A stretch of DNA of 64,000 nt from Sneathiella limimaris (GTDB taxonomy: Bacteria > Pseudomonadota > Alphaproteobacteria > Sneathiellales > Sneathiellaceae): assembly GCF_012932565.1 (NCBI RefSeq), contig NZ_JABBYJ010000002.1:372001-436000 (forward strand). Reading direction: 5' to 3'. Positions 18,704 to 26,279 of the stretch are shown here, in pieces (position 1 is the stretch's first letter; every line of letters starts with the position of its first letter). Made by a program: the position numbers and the translations under genes. The notes under the pieces are model-generated. The model saw nothing but the letters and a program-made list of their open reading frames with translations. It did no database searches and was not told the DNA's origin.

Positions 18704-19909
18704 TTAAGTGCTTTCACCTTCGCTGCCGATCTTGTCACCCATGGCAACACCAGCATCATGTTTTGCTTTTGGCGGCACGAACGGTTCTGGTTCATCTGCC
18801 CCCGTGCCGGCGTAAACAGTCATAGATGGGAAGGCAAAATCAGTGCCCGCGTTTTCCACAATAGACTTAATTGCAAACGCAAAATCTTGCTTGATGTTCA
18901 GCCAATCCCCCCAGTTTGTAGTCTTGGTAAAACAATAGATCATGATGTCAATACTGCTATCATTGAAACTATCGGTAACAACAAACAAAGTTGCCTCTGG
19001 CGGCTGCGCAAAATCTTCATTATCCATAAGATAGGCACGAATTTTATCGGTTATTTCCTGAAGTTGGGCGACGGATGTTGAATACTCCACCCCAATCTTC
19101 CAATAAATCCGCCGATGGGTCATCTCTGTAAAATTGGTAACCGCCCGATCCGCAAAAACGGCATTTGGAACAATCGTAGGTGCCTTGTCAAACCTGCGGA
19201 TCATGGTTGACCGAAAGCCAATCTTCTCAACAGTTCCTTCAACGACACCGCTAACCAATACCCAATCACCGGCTTTAAACCGCTTTTCGGCCAAAATAAG
19301 AAAACCGCTAATCAGGTTTTTGAACAAATCCTGCGCACCAAGAGCCACTGCGACACCGACGAGACCAAAACCTGCGATGATCGGGCCAACCTCAATTCCC
19401 CAGAGTTCCAAGACAGTGGCAACACCAAGACAAATGACCACCCCTTTAAACACTTTAACGATGAAAGAAACCATCTCTGAAGAAAAGATTTCTTCAAGCT
19501 TGCCGAGCAGGAAGGACATTGGGTCAACAAGACAATAAAGCACCCAAAACAAATTGAGGACGACCAGAGACCTAACCAAGTTATCGGAAATATCAACAAA
19601 TCGCGGCAGCTCAGAAATACCGCTAATTTCGAGAGCTGCGTATGCACCAATAACAACTGGAATAAACCGGATAGGCCCTTCCAATGCGTCAATTAACTGG
19701 TCATCCAGTGTGTTATGGGTCCGAGTCGCTACTCCAACCAACCGGTTCAACACAAACCGGGTAAACACCCCTCGTAAAGCAAGCGCAACCAGCAGCACAC
19801 CCATGGCGTAAGCTATGGAATCTATTCCCAACCCCAAAATGTTCTGGGACCAGCTTTCCTGAACAATCGTCCAAAATTTGGTGAAGCTTTCGGGCAACTT
19901 ATTCTCCAT
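18704..19909 (-). CDS. MscS-family mechanosensitive channel
   Basis: 401 residues with four or so N-terminal hydrophobic segments, then the MscS pore helix and beta domain. The recognisable segment is GFGLVGVAVALGAQDLFKNLISGF, followed by LAEKRFKAGDWVLVSGVVEGTVEKIGFRSTMIRRFDKAPTIVPNAVFADRAVTNFT (quoted in parts; residues about 195-265). Releases solutes under hypo-osmotic stress. Last gene of the DUF6476/JAMM/threonine aldolase/MscS run. Longer than E. coli MscS (286 residues) because of an extended N-terminus. Confidence 0.88.
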   Translation of the reverse strand: MENKLPESFTKFWTIVQESWSQNILGLGIDSIAYAMGVLLVALALRGVFTRFVLNRLVGVATRTHNTLDDQLIDALEGPIRFIPVVIGAYAALEISGISELPRFVDISDNLVRSLVVLNLFWVLYCLVDPMSFLLGKLEEIFSSEMVSFIVKVFKGVVICLGVATVLELWGIEVGPIIAGFGLVGVAVALGAQDLFKNLISGFLILAEKRFKAGDWVLVSGVVEGTVEKIGFRSTMIRRFDKAPTIVPNAVFADRAVTNFTEMTHRRIYWKIGVEYSTSVAQLQEITDKIRAYLMDNEDFAQPPEATLFVVTDSFNDSSIDIMIYCFTKTTNWGDWLNIKQDFAFAIKSIVENAGTDFAFPSMTVYAGTGADEPEPFVPPKAKHDAGVAMGDKIGSEGEST

Positions 19910-19942
19910 CTCGACCGTTTCCGTTCACTCTAAAAGGTGCTT

Positions 19943-20992
19943 CTAGGCTGAATTTTTGACAATTTCAAGAAACCGGTCAATGTCATCTTCCGTTGTATCC
20001 CAAGAGGTCACCAGTCTCACTTTTCCATCTGCCTCTGGTCCCATCACGTAGAAAAGAACACCTTCTGACTTCAGGGCATGGATAGTTTCCTCAGGCAATA
20101 TGGCAAATATCATATTTGCCTCTACAGGATACAGAAGTGTACAACCGGGTAGATCTGAAAGACCAAAAGCAAGCCTTTTAGCCATTCCATTTGCCGTTTG
20201 AGCAAGCCTCAACCACAGATCATCTTCTATATACCTGTCCAACTGGGCGGACAGATATCTGGATTTCGAAAACAAATGGGCCCCCCGCTTGCGTCGAAAT
20301 TCAAACTCCTGCGCTTTATCCATATCAAAAAAGACAACGGCTTCAACCGCCATGGCCCCGTTTTTAGTTCCCCCGAAAGAGAGAACATCAATTCCCGCCT
20401 TCCAGGTAACATCTGCAGGGGCAACACCCAATGCTTCTACCGCATTTGCAAACCTCGCTCCATCCATATGGGTGCCGAGCTTGAAAGACTTCGCCACCTC
20501 TGTCAAAGCAGACACTTCAGAGGGCGTATATATCGTGCCGCATTCAGTGACCTGCGTTAGACTAAGAGCCGAAGGCTGAACATGATGAACAACTCCTACG
20601 CCGGCATTTTCAAGGCGATGATGCAGAAGTTCAGAAGACAATTTACCATTTTCGCCCGGTAATAAGCAGAGCTTTGCCCCAGAAGTATAAAACTCAGGTG
20701 CACCACACTCGTCATTCTGAATGTGAGACAGTTCGTGGCAATAAACAGAACCATAAGGTGGCGTCAGAACACTCAGAGCCAGCACATTTGCTGCTGTGCC
20801 TGTTGCAACTGGGTAAGCCTTTAGATCACAGTCAAAAAGGGATTTGAACTTTTCTTCCATTCGATGGGTGGTGTCATCATTCCCATATCCCATGGCTGGG
20901 CCCGCATTCTCCTTGACTAATGCTTCCATCAGTTCGGGCGCAACAGGTGCTGCATTATCACTTGCAAGGTTAATGACGCGCTCGCTACTCAT
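19943..20992 (-). CDS. Low-specificity L-threonine aldolase
   Basis: 349 residues. PLP enzyme of the beta-eliminating lyase family that splits threonine or allo-threonine to glycine and acetaldehyde. Visible are NLASDNAAPVAPELMEAL at the start, GTAANVLALSVL, HMDGARFANAVEALG, and SFGGTKNGAMAVEAVVFF with the Schiff-base lysine. The ATG at 20992 overlaps the JAMM gene by eight bases and has GAAGGG upstream, so it is preferred to a TTG at 21010. Could supply glycine from threonine. Confidence 0.9.
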   Translation of the reverse strand: MSSERVINLASDNAAPVAPELMEALVKENAGPAMGYGNDDTTHRMEEKFKSLFDCDLKAYPVATGTAANVLALSVLTPPYGSVYCHELSHIQNDECGAPEFYTSGAKLCLLPGENGKLSSELLHHRLENAGVGVVHHVQPSALSLTQVTECGTIYTPSEVSALTEVAKSFKLGTHMDGARFANAVEALGVAPADVTWKAGIDVLSFGGTKNGAMAVEAVVFFDMDKAQEFEFRRKRGAHLFSKSRYLSAQLDRYIEDDLWLRLAQTANGMAKRLAFGLSDLPGCTLLYPVEANMIFAILPEETIHALKSEGVLFYVMGPEADGKVRLVTSWDTTEDDIDRFLEIVKNSA

Positions 20993-21422
20993 TTTCGACG
21001 TTCCCTTCAATGACCAGATTTACAGGTTCAAACCCCTCTGTTGAACCAGGTATATATCCCTTAAGCTGAAAATCTCCGCTCTGTGTAATTGAGGCGACAA
21101 GCCAAAAAAGCTCTCTTTCAATCACCATTTTTTCGTCAGTTGCAGAGGGTCTTGCTTCACCGTTCGGATGGCTATGAAAAACCCCTATCACACCACATGA
21201 CTGGCCTCTGTACTGCTTCTCAAGTCTGATCCGTGTTGCAGGATCAACTTCGAAAAAACGCTCTTTATTTGCGGCGACATTTTCAGCAATAACAACATCT
21301 GTGACTTTTATTGCATCATCCACCCTAGCCCCGATAATAAGAGCGCAAGCCTCTTCAGGATAGCATTCAATGCTATGTGTTCTAAGGCAGTCAAAGTGTT
21401 TCTTTGTTAGATTAACATCCAT
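20985..21422 (-). CDS. JAMM/MPN-domain metallopeptidase (M67-like)
   Basis: 145 residues, one complete JAMM domain. The zinc motif HSHPNGEARPSATD matches H-x-H-x(7)-S-x-x-D, and the N-terminal EACALIIG carries the conserved glutamate. Bacterial stand-alone JAMM proteins process sulfur-carrier or ubiquitin-like proteins (for example Mec+/QbsD types). The neighbour is threonine aldolase, overlapped by eight bases. A TusA gene is three genes downstream on the opposite strand, but TusA is not a known JAMM substrate. The partner therefore remains unknown. Confidence 0.85.
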   Translation of the reverse strand: MDVNLTKKHFDCLRTHSIECYPEEACALIIGARVDDAIKVTDVVIAENVAANKERFFEVDPATRIRLEKQYRGQSCGVIGVFHSHPNGEARPSATDEKMVIERELFWLVASITQSGDFQLKGYIPGSTEGFEPVNLVIEGNVENE

Positions 21423-21425
21423 ATT

Positions 21426-21779
21426 TCAGTTGAATGTATATTGACCGAGTACGGCTCCACTCGCGACGTCCAGGATATAAATTCCCGAGATATCCAGAGG
21501 GCCAGTCCCATAACTTACGACAATTCGTCCGCTAGCCACTTCCGTCCGGATCACCTTTGCGCCCTCGGGTAAAGTTAAAGCCATAACACCAAATGGTTCA
21601 CCTGCCTGAGAGATGGGCGCCTGAGGAGCAGGTGTTTCTGACATCATTTCAGAGGTTGCTTTCGTCGCCCTTTTATAGAGAATGACGCCGATGGCAGAAG
21701 CAACCGCAATAATAAGGATGCCAAGGATAGCAACAACCCATTTCAAAAAAGTGGTGTTTGGAATATCTTCTTCTGTCAT
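21426..21779 (-). CDS. Membrane-anchored protein, DUF6476-like
   Basis: 117 residues with a single N-terminal transmembrane helix (about 12-33), then a periplasmic beta-type domain containing EPFGVMALTLPEGAKVIRTE and RIVVSYGTG. It resembles the small alphaproteobacterial protein found beside RluD-type pseudouridine synthases (DUF6476); function unknown. First gene of the minus-strand operon, with only 37 bases between its start and the divergent RluA-family gene. Confidence 0.65.
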   Translation of the reverse strand: MTEEDIPNTTFLKWVVAILGILIIAVASAIGVILYKRATKATSEMMSETPAPQAPISQAGEPFGVMALTLPEGAKVIRTEVASGRIVVSYGTGPLDISGIYILDVASGAVLGQYTFN

Positions 21780-21816
21780 AACGCCTGTTTCCGCTTAACG
21801 TATCGGTTTGTTTCAT

Positions 21817-22788
21817 ATGCCATCACCTGAAGGTACACATCAAGTTGAAGTTTCAGAAAATGACGCTGGGGAGCGTTTAGACCGGTTTCTGGCTGAGAAA
21901 CTTGGCGGTTTATCCCGTAACCGCATAAAGCCTTTGGTGAAAGAAGGGCAAGCCAGCCTAAATGACGAGGTAATTATTGATCCATCCCGACGGGTCAAGC
22001 CTGGAGAAATCTGGCAAATCACGGTCCCACCAGCGGTCGATCCGGACCCAAAACCGCAGGATATCCCTCTTGACATCGTCTTTGAGGATGAACACCTGAT
22101 CGTTGTCAACAAGCCTGCCCGAATGGTTGTGCATCCAGCTGCCGGAAACTGGAGCGGAACCCTCGTCAACGCCCTTCTGTTTCATTGCGGCGATAGTCTC
22201 TCAGGCATTGGTGGGGTCAAACGGCCGGGGATTGTTCATCGGATTGACAAGGAGACGAGCGGTTTAATGGTGGTCGCGAAAACAGATGCCGCTCATCAGG
22301 GACTTGCGAGTCTGTTTGAAGCCCATGATATTGAACGAACCTATAAAGCCATTGTTTGGGGTCGCCTTTACCCCAGTTCGGGCACTATTGAAGGAAATAT
22401 TGGTCGCGATCCCCATAACAGGAAACGTATGGCAATCGTAACTAATGGCGGGAAACCAGCTGTCACCCATTACAAGGTAGAAGAAAATTTCGATGACATT
22501 GCATCCTTGGTAACCTGTAACCTGGAAACCGGCAGAACCCACCAAATTCGAGTTCATATGGCGCATGTCGGACACCCCCTTGTCGGAGATCCTGTCTACA
22601 GTCGATCCAAACCAAGCCGCACTCAACATCTTCCAGATGCTCGGCACAATGTAATCCGCAAATTTCCAAGACAAGCCTTGCATGCCCAAACCCTCGGATT
22701 TGTGCATCCCATCACACATGAGAACTTGAAATTTGAAGCTGAATTCCCACGTGATATAATGAAATTGCTTGCTGCATTTCGAGGATGA
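21817..22788 (+). CDS. RluA-family 23S rRNA pseudouridine synthase (RluD-like)
   Basis: 323 residues. An N-terminal S4 domain (GERLDRFLAEKLGGLSRNRIKPLV) precedes the pseudouridine synthase domain. The catalytic aspartate lies in IVHRIDKETSGLMVVAKTD; RTHQIRVHMAHVGHPLVGDPVY is a second family motif. Probably isomerises uridines of the large subunit stem-loop (the RluD role). ATG at 21817 preferred over TTG at 21808. Divergent from the DUF6476-like gene. Confidence 0.93.
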   Translation: MPSPEGTHQVEVSENDAGERLDRFLAEKLGGLSRNRIKPLVKEGQASLNDEVIIDPSRRVKPGEIWQITVPPAVDPDPKPQDIPLDIVFEDEHLIVVNKPARMVVHPAAGNWSGTLVNALLFHCGDSLSGIGGVKRPGIVHRIDKETSGLMVVAKTDAAHQGLASLFEAHDIERTYKAIVWGRLYPSSGTIEGNIGRDPHNRKRMAIVTNGGKPAVTHYKVEENFDDIASLVTCNLETGRTHQIRVHMAHVGHPLVGDPVYSRSKPSRTQHLPDARHNVIRKFPRQALHAQTLGFVHPITHENLKFEAEFPRDIMKLLAAFRG

Positions 22789-22912
22789 ACTGCGTTTTCA
22801 CAAAATCGCCAAGATTATCGTCGATACTGTAGAAATCAGGAGCTTATGGCAACCTGGCTTTTAAAAAGCAGGATCCTAAATGAGCTTGCTGGAAAAGGAG
22901 AGGGTTAAATCG

Positions 22913-23791
22913 ATGAGTAATATACCACTACCTACCGTTTCGCCGGAAGGCGGACTGTCACGATACCTCCAGGAAATCCGCAAATTTCCAATGTTGGAGG
23001 CGGATGAAGAGTATATGCTGGCGAAAGCTTGGAAAGAGCGCGCTGACGCTGATGCTGCCCACAAGATGGTAACCAGCCATTTGCGGCTTGTTGCGAAAAT
23101 TGCCATGGGATACCGAGGTTACGGTCTTCCCGTTGGCGAGCTTATCGCAGAAGGCAATGTTGGCATGATGCAAGCGGTAAAACGGTTTGAACCTGAAAAA
23201 GGCTTTCGTCTGTCTACTTACGCTATGTGGTGGATCCGGGCTGCAATCCAGGAATACATTCTTCGCACTTGGTCCCTCGTGAAAATGGGAACAACTGCAG
23301 CCCAGAAGAAACTGTTCTTCAATCTTCGGAAAATCAAAGGCCAGATCGAAGCCATTGACGAAGGGGACATGCGCCCTGATCAAGTGGCCGAAATCTCCAC
23401 TAAGCTTGGTGTCTCCGAAGAAGAAGTCATCAACATGAACCGCCGTCTGACCGCGCCGGATCATAGCCTCAATTCTCCTATGCGGGCCGACACCGAAGGG
23501 GAATGGATGGACTGGTTAGAGGACGAAAGTCCTGATCAGGAAACCGTCTATGCGGAAAATGAAGAACTGCAGAGGCGCAAAGCTATGCTGGCTTCAGCAA
23601 TGGACTGCCTTAACGAACGTGAAAAGCATATCCTGACAGAACGTCGCCTTCGGGATGACCCGCTCACTCTTGAGGATCTCAGTCAGGAATATGGAATTAG
23701 CCGTGAGCGGGTTCGTCAGATCGAAGTCCGTGCGTTCGAAAAGCTACAGAAGGCTGTCAAAAGCCGAGCTTTCGAAGAGCGTGTAAATTAA
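22913..23791 (+). CDS. rpoH: RNA polymerase sigma-32 heat-shock factor
   Basis: 292 residues. Alternative sigma factor that directs RNA polymerase to heat-shock promoters. Region 2 contains AEGNVGMMQAVKRFEPEKGFRLSTYAMWWIRAAIQEYI, and the RpoH box AAQKKLFFNLRKIK distinguishes it from sigma-70. Region 4 has SREYGISRERVRQIEVRAFEKL-type sequence (about 255-285). The start at 22913 has AGGAGAGG nine bases upstream, better than the ATG at 22880. Lies 124 bases after the pseudouridine synthase gene. Confidence 0.96.
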   Translation: MSNIPLPTVSPEGGLSRYLQEIRKFPMLEADEEYMLAKAWKERADADAAHKMVTSHLRLVAKIAMGYRGYGLPVGELIAEGNVGMMQAVKRFEPEKGFRLSTYAMWWIRAAIQEYILRTWSLVKMGTTAAQKKLFFNLRKIKGQIEAIDEGDMRPDQVAEISTKLGVSEEEVINMNRRLTAPDHSLNSPMRADTEGEWMDWLEDESPDQETVYAENEELQRRKAMLASAMDCLNEREKHILTERRLRDDPLTLEDLSQEYGISRERVRQIEVRAFEKLQKAVKSRAFEERVN

Positions 23792-23804
23792 TCACTCAAA
23801 ATCT

Positions 23805-23831
23805 GCGGGAGAGGAGCAAAACCTCTTCCGC
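23805..23831 (+). terminator. Hairpin after rpoH
   Basis: Ten-base stem GCGGGAGAGG / CCTCTTCCGC (one G-T pair) with a seven-base loop, 13 bases after the rpoH stop. No long T-run follows, so it may be a weak terminator or an mRNA 3' stabiliser. Confidence 0.6.
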
Positions 23832-23840
23832 TTCCTATAG

Positions 23841-23862
23841 CCGGTTAATGTCACTTAACCGG
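23841..23862. terminator. Hairpin at the rpoH/nikR convergent junction
   Basis: Perfect eight-base stem CCGGTTAA / TTAACCGG around TGTCAC. It overlaps the last codons and stop of the nikR-like gene. T-rich sequence follows on the plus side. Possible two-way terminator between the convergent genes. Confidence 0.5.
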
Positions 23863-24252
23863 TATTATATTCATCCGACCGTAGCTGGTGCCCGACATAG
23901 ACATTATTTCATGTCCTCTTTTATGAACCACATCGCCAGCCCCTCTCAACAACGTCGCCTCAACATAACTATGAGAATCTATCGGCATCTGAAGTGTTGA
24001 GACAATCAAATCTGGACTAAACCGGATCCGGTCAGAGGGTTTCGAAGGACCACTCTTTTCAGAATATTTTACAGTATATGATATGCAGCCGATGCAATTT
24101 TGATCAGCGCCAATGGTTTCCTGTTCATGGGACAACATATGACGAACAGCGTCACGAATACCTTCCGATCGGTTTGCATATCCATTTCGTTCAAGATAGG
24201 CATCGAATTCCGCCAACAATTCATCTTCAACCGTAATTGTTACACGTTCCAA
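23851..24252 (-). CDS. NikR-like ribbon-helix-helix regulator lacking canonical nickel ligands
   Basis: 133 residues, the same length as E. coli NikR. The TTG start at 24252 follows GGAGGTGATT and gives MERVTITVEDE, matching the operator-reading strand MQRVTIT of E. coli NikR (Arg, Thr, Thr contacts kept). The ACT-like sensing domain aligns without gaps, but the four nickel ligands (E. coli His76, His87, His89, Cys95) correspond to Arg, Gln, Pro and Tyr (segment STLQMPIDSHSYVE). Divergent from the nickel transporter gene, with a NikR-type operator between. It probably represses that gene; how it senses nickel, or what it senses, is open. Confidence 0.85.
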   Translation of the reverse strand: MERVTITVEDELLAEFDAYLERNGYANRSEGIRDAVRHMLSHEQETIGADQNCIGCISYTVKYSEKSGPSKPSDRIRFSPDLIVSTLQMPIDSHSYVEATLLRGAGDVVHKRGHEIMSMSGTSYGRMNIIPVK

Positions 24253-24287
24253 AATCACCTCCGATGTTGCGCTTGCGAAAAAGATGC

Positions 24288-24315
24288 GTATGATAATTTT
24301 TATAAAACATCATAC
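24288..24315. promoter_or_regulatory. NikR operator, GTATGA-N16-TCATAC
   Basis: GTATGA at 24288-24293 and TCATAC at 24310-24315, separated by exactly 16 bases. This is the E. coli nik operator arrangement. It lies 32 bases before the HupE/UreJ ATG and 35 bases before the nikR-like start, so one site could control both directions. Confidence 0.88.
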
Positions 24316-24347
24316 CACATTTCAAAGCCGTCAAGCGGGAGCAACAA

Positions 24348-24911
24348 ATGAAACGCGTTTTTCTGACATCCAGCCTTCTATTACTTGCCACAGCATCACC
24401 AGCACTGGCACATACCGGCCATGCTGTTGCAAATGATTTTTCAACTGGTTTTCTGCACCCTTTCTTCGGCCTTGATCATATTCTGGCAATGATCGGCGTT
24501 GGTCTGCTGGCCACTCAGTATGAAGGCAAATTGAAAATGGTATTGCCAGCCACCTTCGTTGCGGTAATGGCATTGGGTGGTTTCCTTGGACTATCTGCAA
24601 TGCAAGTACCGTTTATGGAGCAAGGCATTCTAGCTTCTGTTATCTTGCTCGGTGCGATCCTCGCTTTTGGAAAGAAACTTCCTCTCATTGCTTCAGGTGC
24701 TTTGGTCGCAATCTTTGCCCTATTCCACGGCGCTGCCCATGGTGTTGAAATGCCACTGGCTTCCACCTTCGCAGTCTATGGAGCAGGCATGATGGTCGCG
24801 AGCACTCTATTGCACGCTGCTGGCGTCGCATTTGGTTACGCAGCACCTTTCATGATCCGCTATGCGGGTGCAGGATTTGCACTTGTTGGAATGGGTCTTG
24901 CCGCAGCCTAA
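24348..24911 (+). CDS. HupE/UreJ-family nickel (or cobalt) transporter
   Basis: 187 residues with a cleavable signal (ending SPALAHTGHA) and about six membrane helices. The family motif HPFFGLDHILAMIGVGLLA carries the metal-binding His and Asp (HPxxGxDH), and a second HGAAHGVEMP is present. Imports Ni2+ for urease or hydrogenase. GGGAG precedes the ATG. The NikR operator lies just upstream and a strong terminator just downstream, so it is a single-gene unit. No urease or hydrogenase genes are in the window. Confidence 0.92.
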   Translation: MKRVFLTSSLLLLATASPALAHTGHAVANDFSTGFLHPFFGLDHILAMIGVGLLATQYEGKLKMVLPATFVAVMALGGFLGLSAMQVPFMEQGILASVILLGAILAFGKKLPLIASGALVAIFALFHGAAHGVEMPLASTFAVYGAGMMVASTLLHAAGVAFGYAAPFMIRYAGAGFALVGMGLAAA

Positions 24912-24938
24912 TTAAAACGGTTAAAGAACAAAATATAG

Positions 24939-24967
24939 AGCCCTCTGGAAACAGGGGGCTTTTTTTT
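24939..24967 (+). terminator. Rho-independent terminator of the nickel transporter gene
   Basis: Eight-base stem AGCCCTCT / AGGGGGCT (one G-T pair) around GGAAAC, followed by an uninterrupted T-run of seven beyond the stem's own T. Confidence 0.93.
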
Positions 24968-25050
24968 AACGCGAACCTCCGTCCCAGCGGTTCAATTCTG
25001 TACACCTACCCCTACATAATATTATGCGACTAAAAAAGGGGGAGACAGCC

Positions 25051-26271
25051 GTGAACAAGAACTCAAAGAACCGCCTTCAACGAACAGCTCTCAGTTTTCT
25101 GGGAGTGTTCACTATTACCTTCTCCCCTGCACTTGCCGTTTCGTCTGACTTTAATGATCGCGCACCGAATGCGCCCCATCAAACCCCTGCATTTGAAGGA
25201 CAGACACGAGCCCCGATTATTGATGATGCTATTGCCATCACTGAAACCACCATCGCATCTGGATTTGTAAATCCCTGGGGAGTTGATCAGCTGCCTGATG
25301 GGGGCTGGCTCGTCACCGAAAGACCGGGAAGGCTCCGTCATGTCAGCAGAAACGGAGACGTTTCAAAACCAATTACCGGCCTACCGGATGTTGATGCGAG
25401 AGGCCAGGGTGGTCTGCTTGATATTCTGATCAGCCCAAATTTCTCAGATGATCGCAGAATTTGGTGGAGTTATGCGGAACCGCGTGGAAATGGCGTCAAT
25501 GGGACTGCCGTCGCGACTGGTCAACTGTCTAACGATTTAACAAAGGTTCAAAATGTCAAAGTGATTTTCAGCCAACAGCCGGGGTGGCGATCTACATACC
25601 ATTTCGGGTCTCGTTTAGTTTTGGATACTAAAGGTGCACTCTTTGTGACAACGGGTGAACGATCTTATGTCAATGCGCGCAAAATGGCTCAGGATCCAAT
25701 GACCCATATCGGGAAAGTCATTCGCCTTAACCCTTTGGGTGGTGCGGCCGATGATAACCCAATCATTCCAAATGCATTGCCAGAAGTCTGGTCATGGGGG
25801 CACCGGAATATTCAGGCTGCAGCCCTCTCTCCTGATGGACAGCTATGGACAATTGAACATGGCCCTCGTGGCGGTGATGAACTCAATCGGCCCGAGGCAG
25901 GTAAGAACTATGGCTGGCCAATTATCACTTATGGCGAGGATTATAGTGGCACCCCTATCGGGGCTGGCATCACAGCAAAGGAAGGGATGGAACAACCAAT
26001 TTATTATTGGGATCCAGTGATAGCGCCGAGCGGCATGACGTTTTACAACGGTGAGTTATTCAAAGACTGGAAAGGCAGCATTCTTGTCGGCGGTCTAGCT
26101 AGTCGATCCCTCATTCGTCTAACACTTGAGAGGGACCGAGTTACAGGGGAAGCCCGCTACCGCCAAGGCAAGGCCCGGGTGAGAGATGTGGATGTGGCCG
26201 ACGATGGATCCGTCATTCTACTCACCGATGCGAATAACGGATCCCTCATTCGATTAACGCCTGACCAATAG
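25051..26271 (+). CDS. Secreted PQQ-dependent sugar (aldose) dehydrogenase
   Basis: 406 residues. Resembles the soluble glucose/sorbosone dehydrogenase family (Asd/YliI-like beta-propeller): GFVNPWGVDQLPDGGWLVTERPGRL, RGQGGLLDILISPNF, EVWSWGHRNIQAAAL and ITYGEDYSGTPIG. Likely oxidises aldose sugars in the periplasm with PQQ. The GTG at 25051 has GGGGGAG six bases upstream and gives a clean signal peptide (cleavage near SPALA); the ATG at 25024 would add nine charged residues. It ends eight bases from the convergent TcuA-like gene. Confidence 0.88.
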   Translation: MNKNSKNRLQRTALSFLGVFTITFSPALAVSSDFNDRAPNAPHQTPAFEGQTRAPIIDDAIAITETTIASGFVNPWGVDQLPDGGWLVTERPGRLRHVSRNGDVSKPITGLPDVDARGQGGLLDILISPNFSDDRRIWWSYAEPRGNGVNGTAVATGQLSNDLTKVQNVKVIFSQQPGWRSTYHFGSRLVLDTKGALFVTTGERSYVNARKMAQDPMTHIGKVIRLNPLGGAADDNPIIPNALPEVWSWGHRNIQAAALSPDGQLWTIEHGPRGGDELNRPEAGKNYGWPIITYGEDYSGTPIGAGITAKEGMEQPIYYWDPVIAPSGMTFYNGELFKDWKGSILVGGLASRSLIRLTLERDRVTGEARYRQGKARVRDVDVADDGSVILLTDANNGSLIRLTPDQ

Positions 26272-26279
26272 CGGCACAG

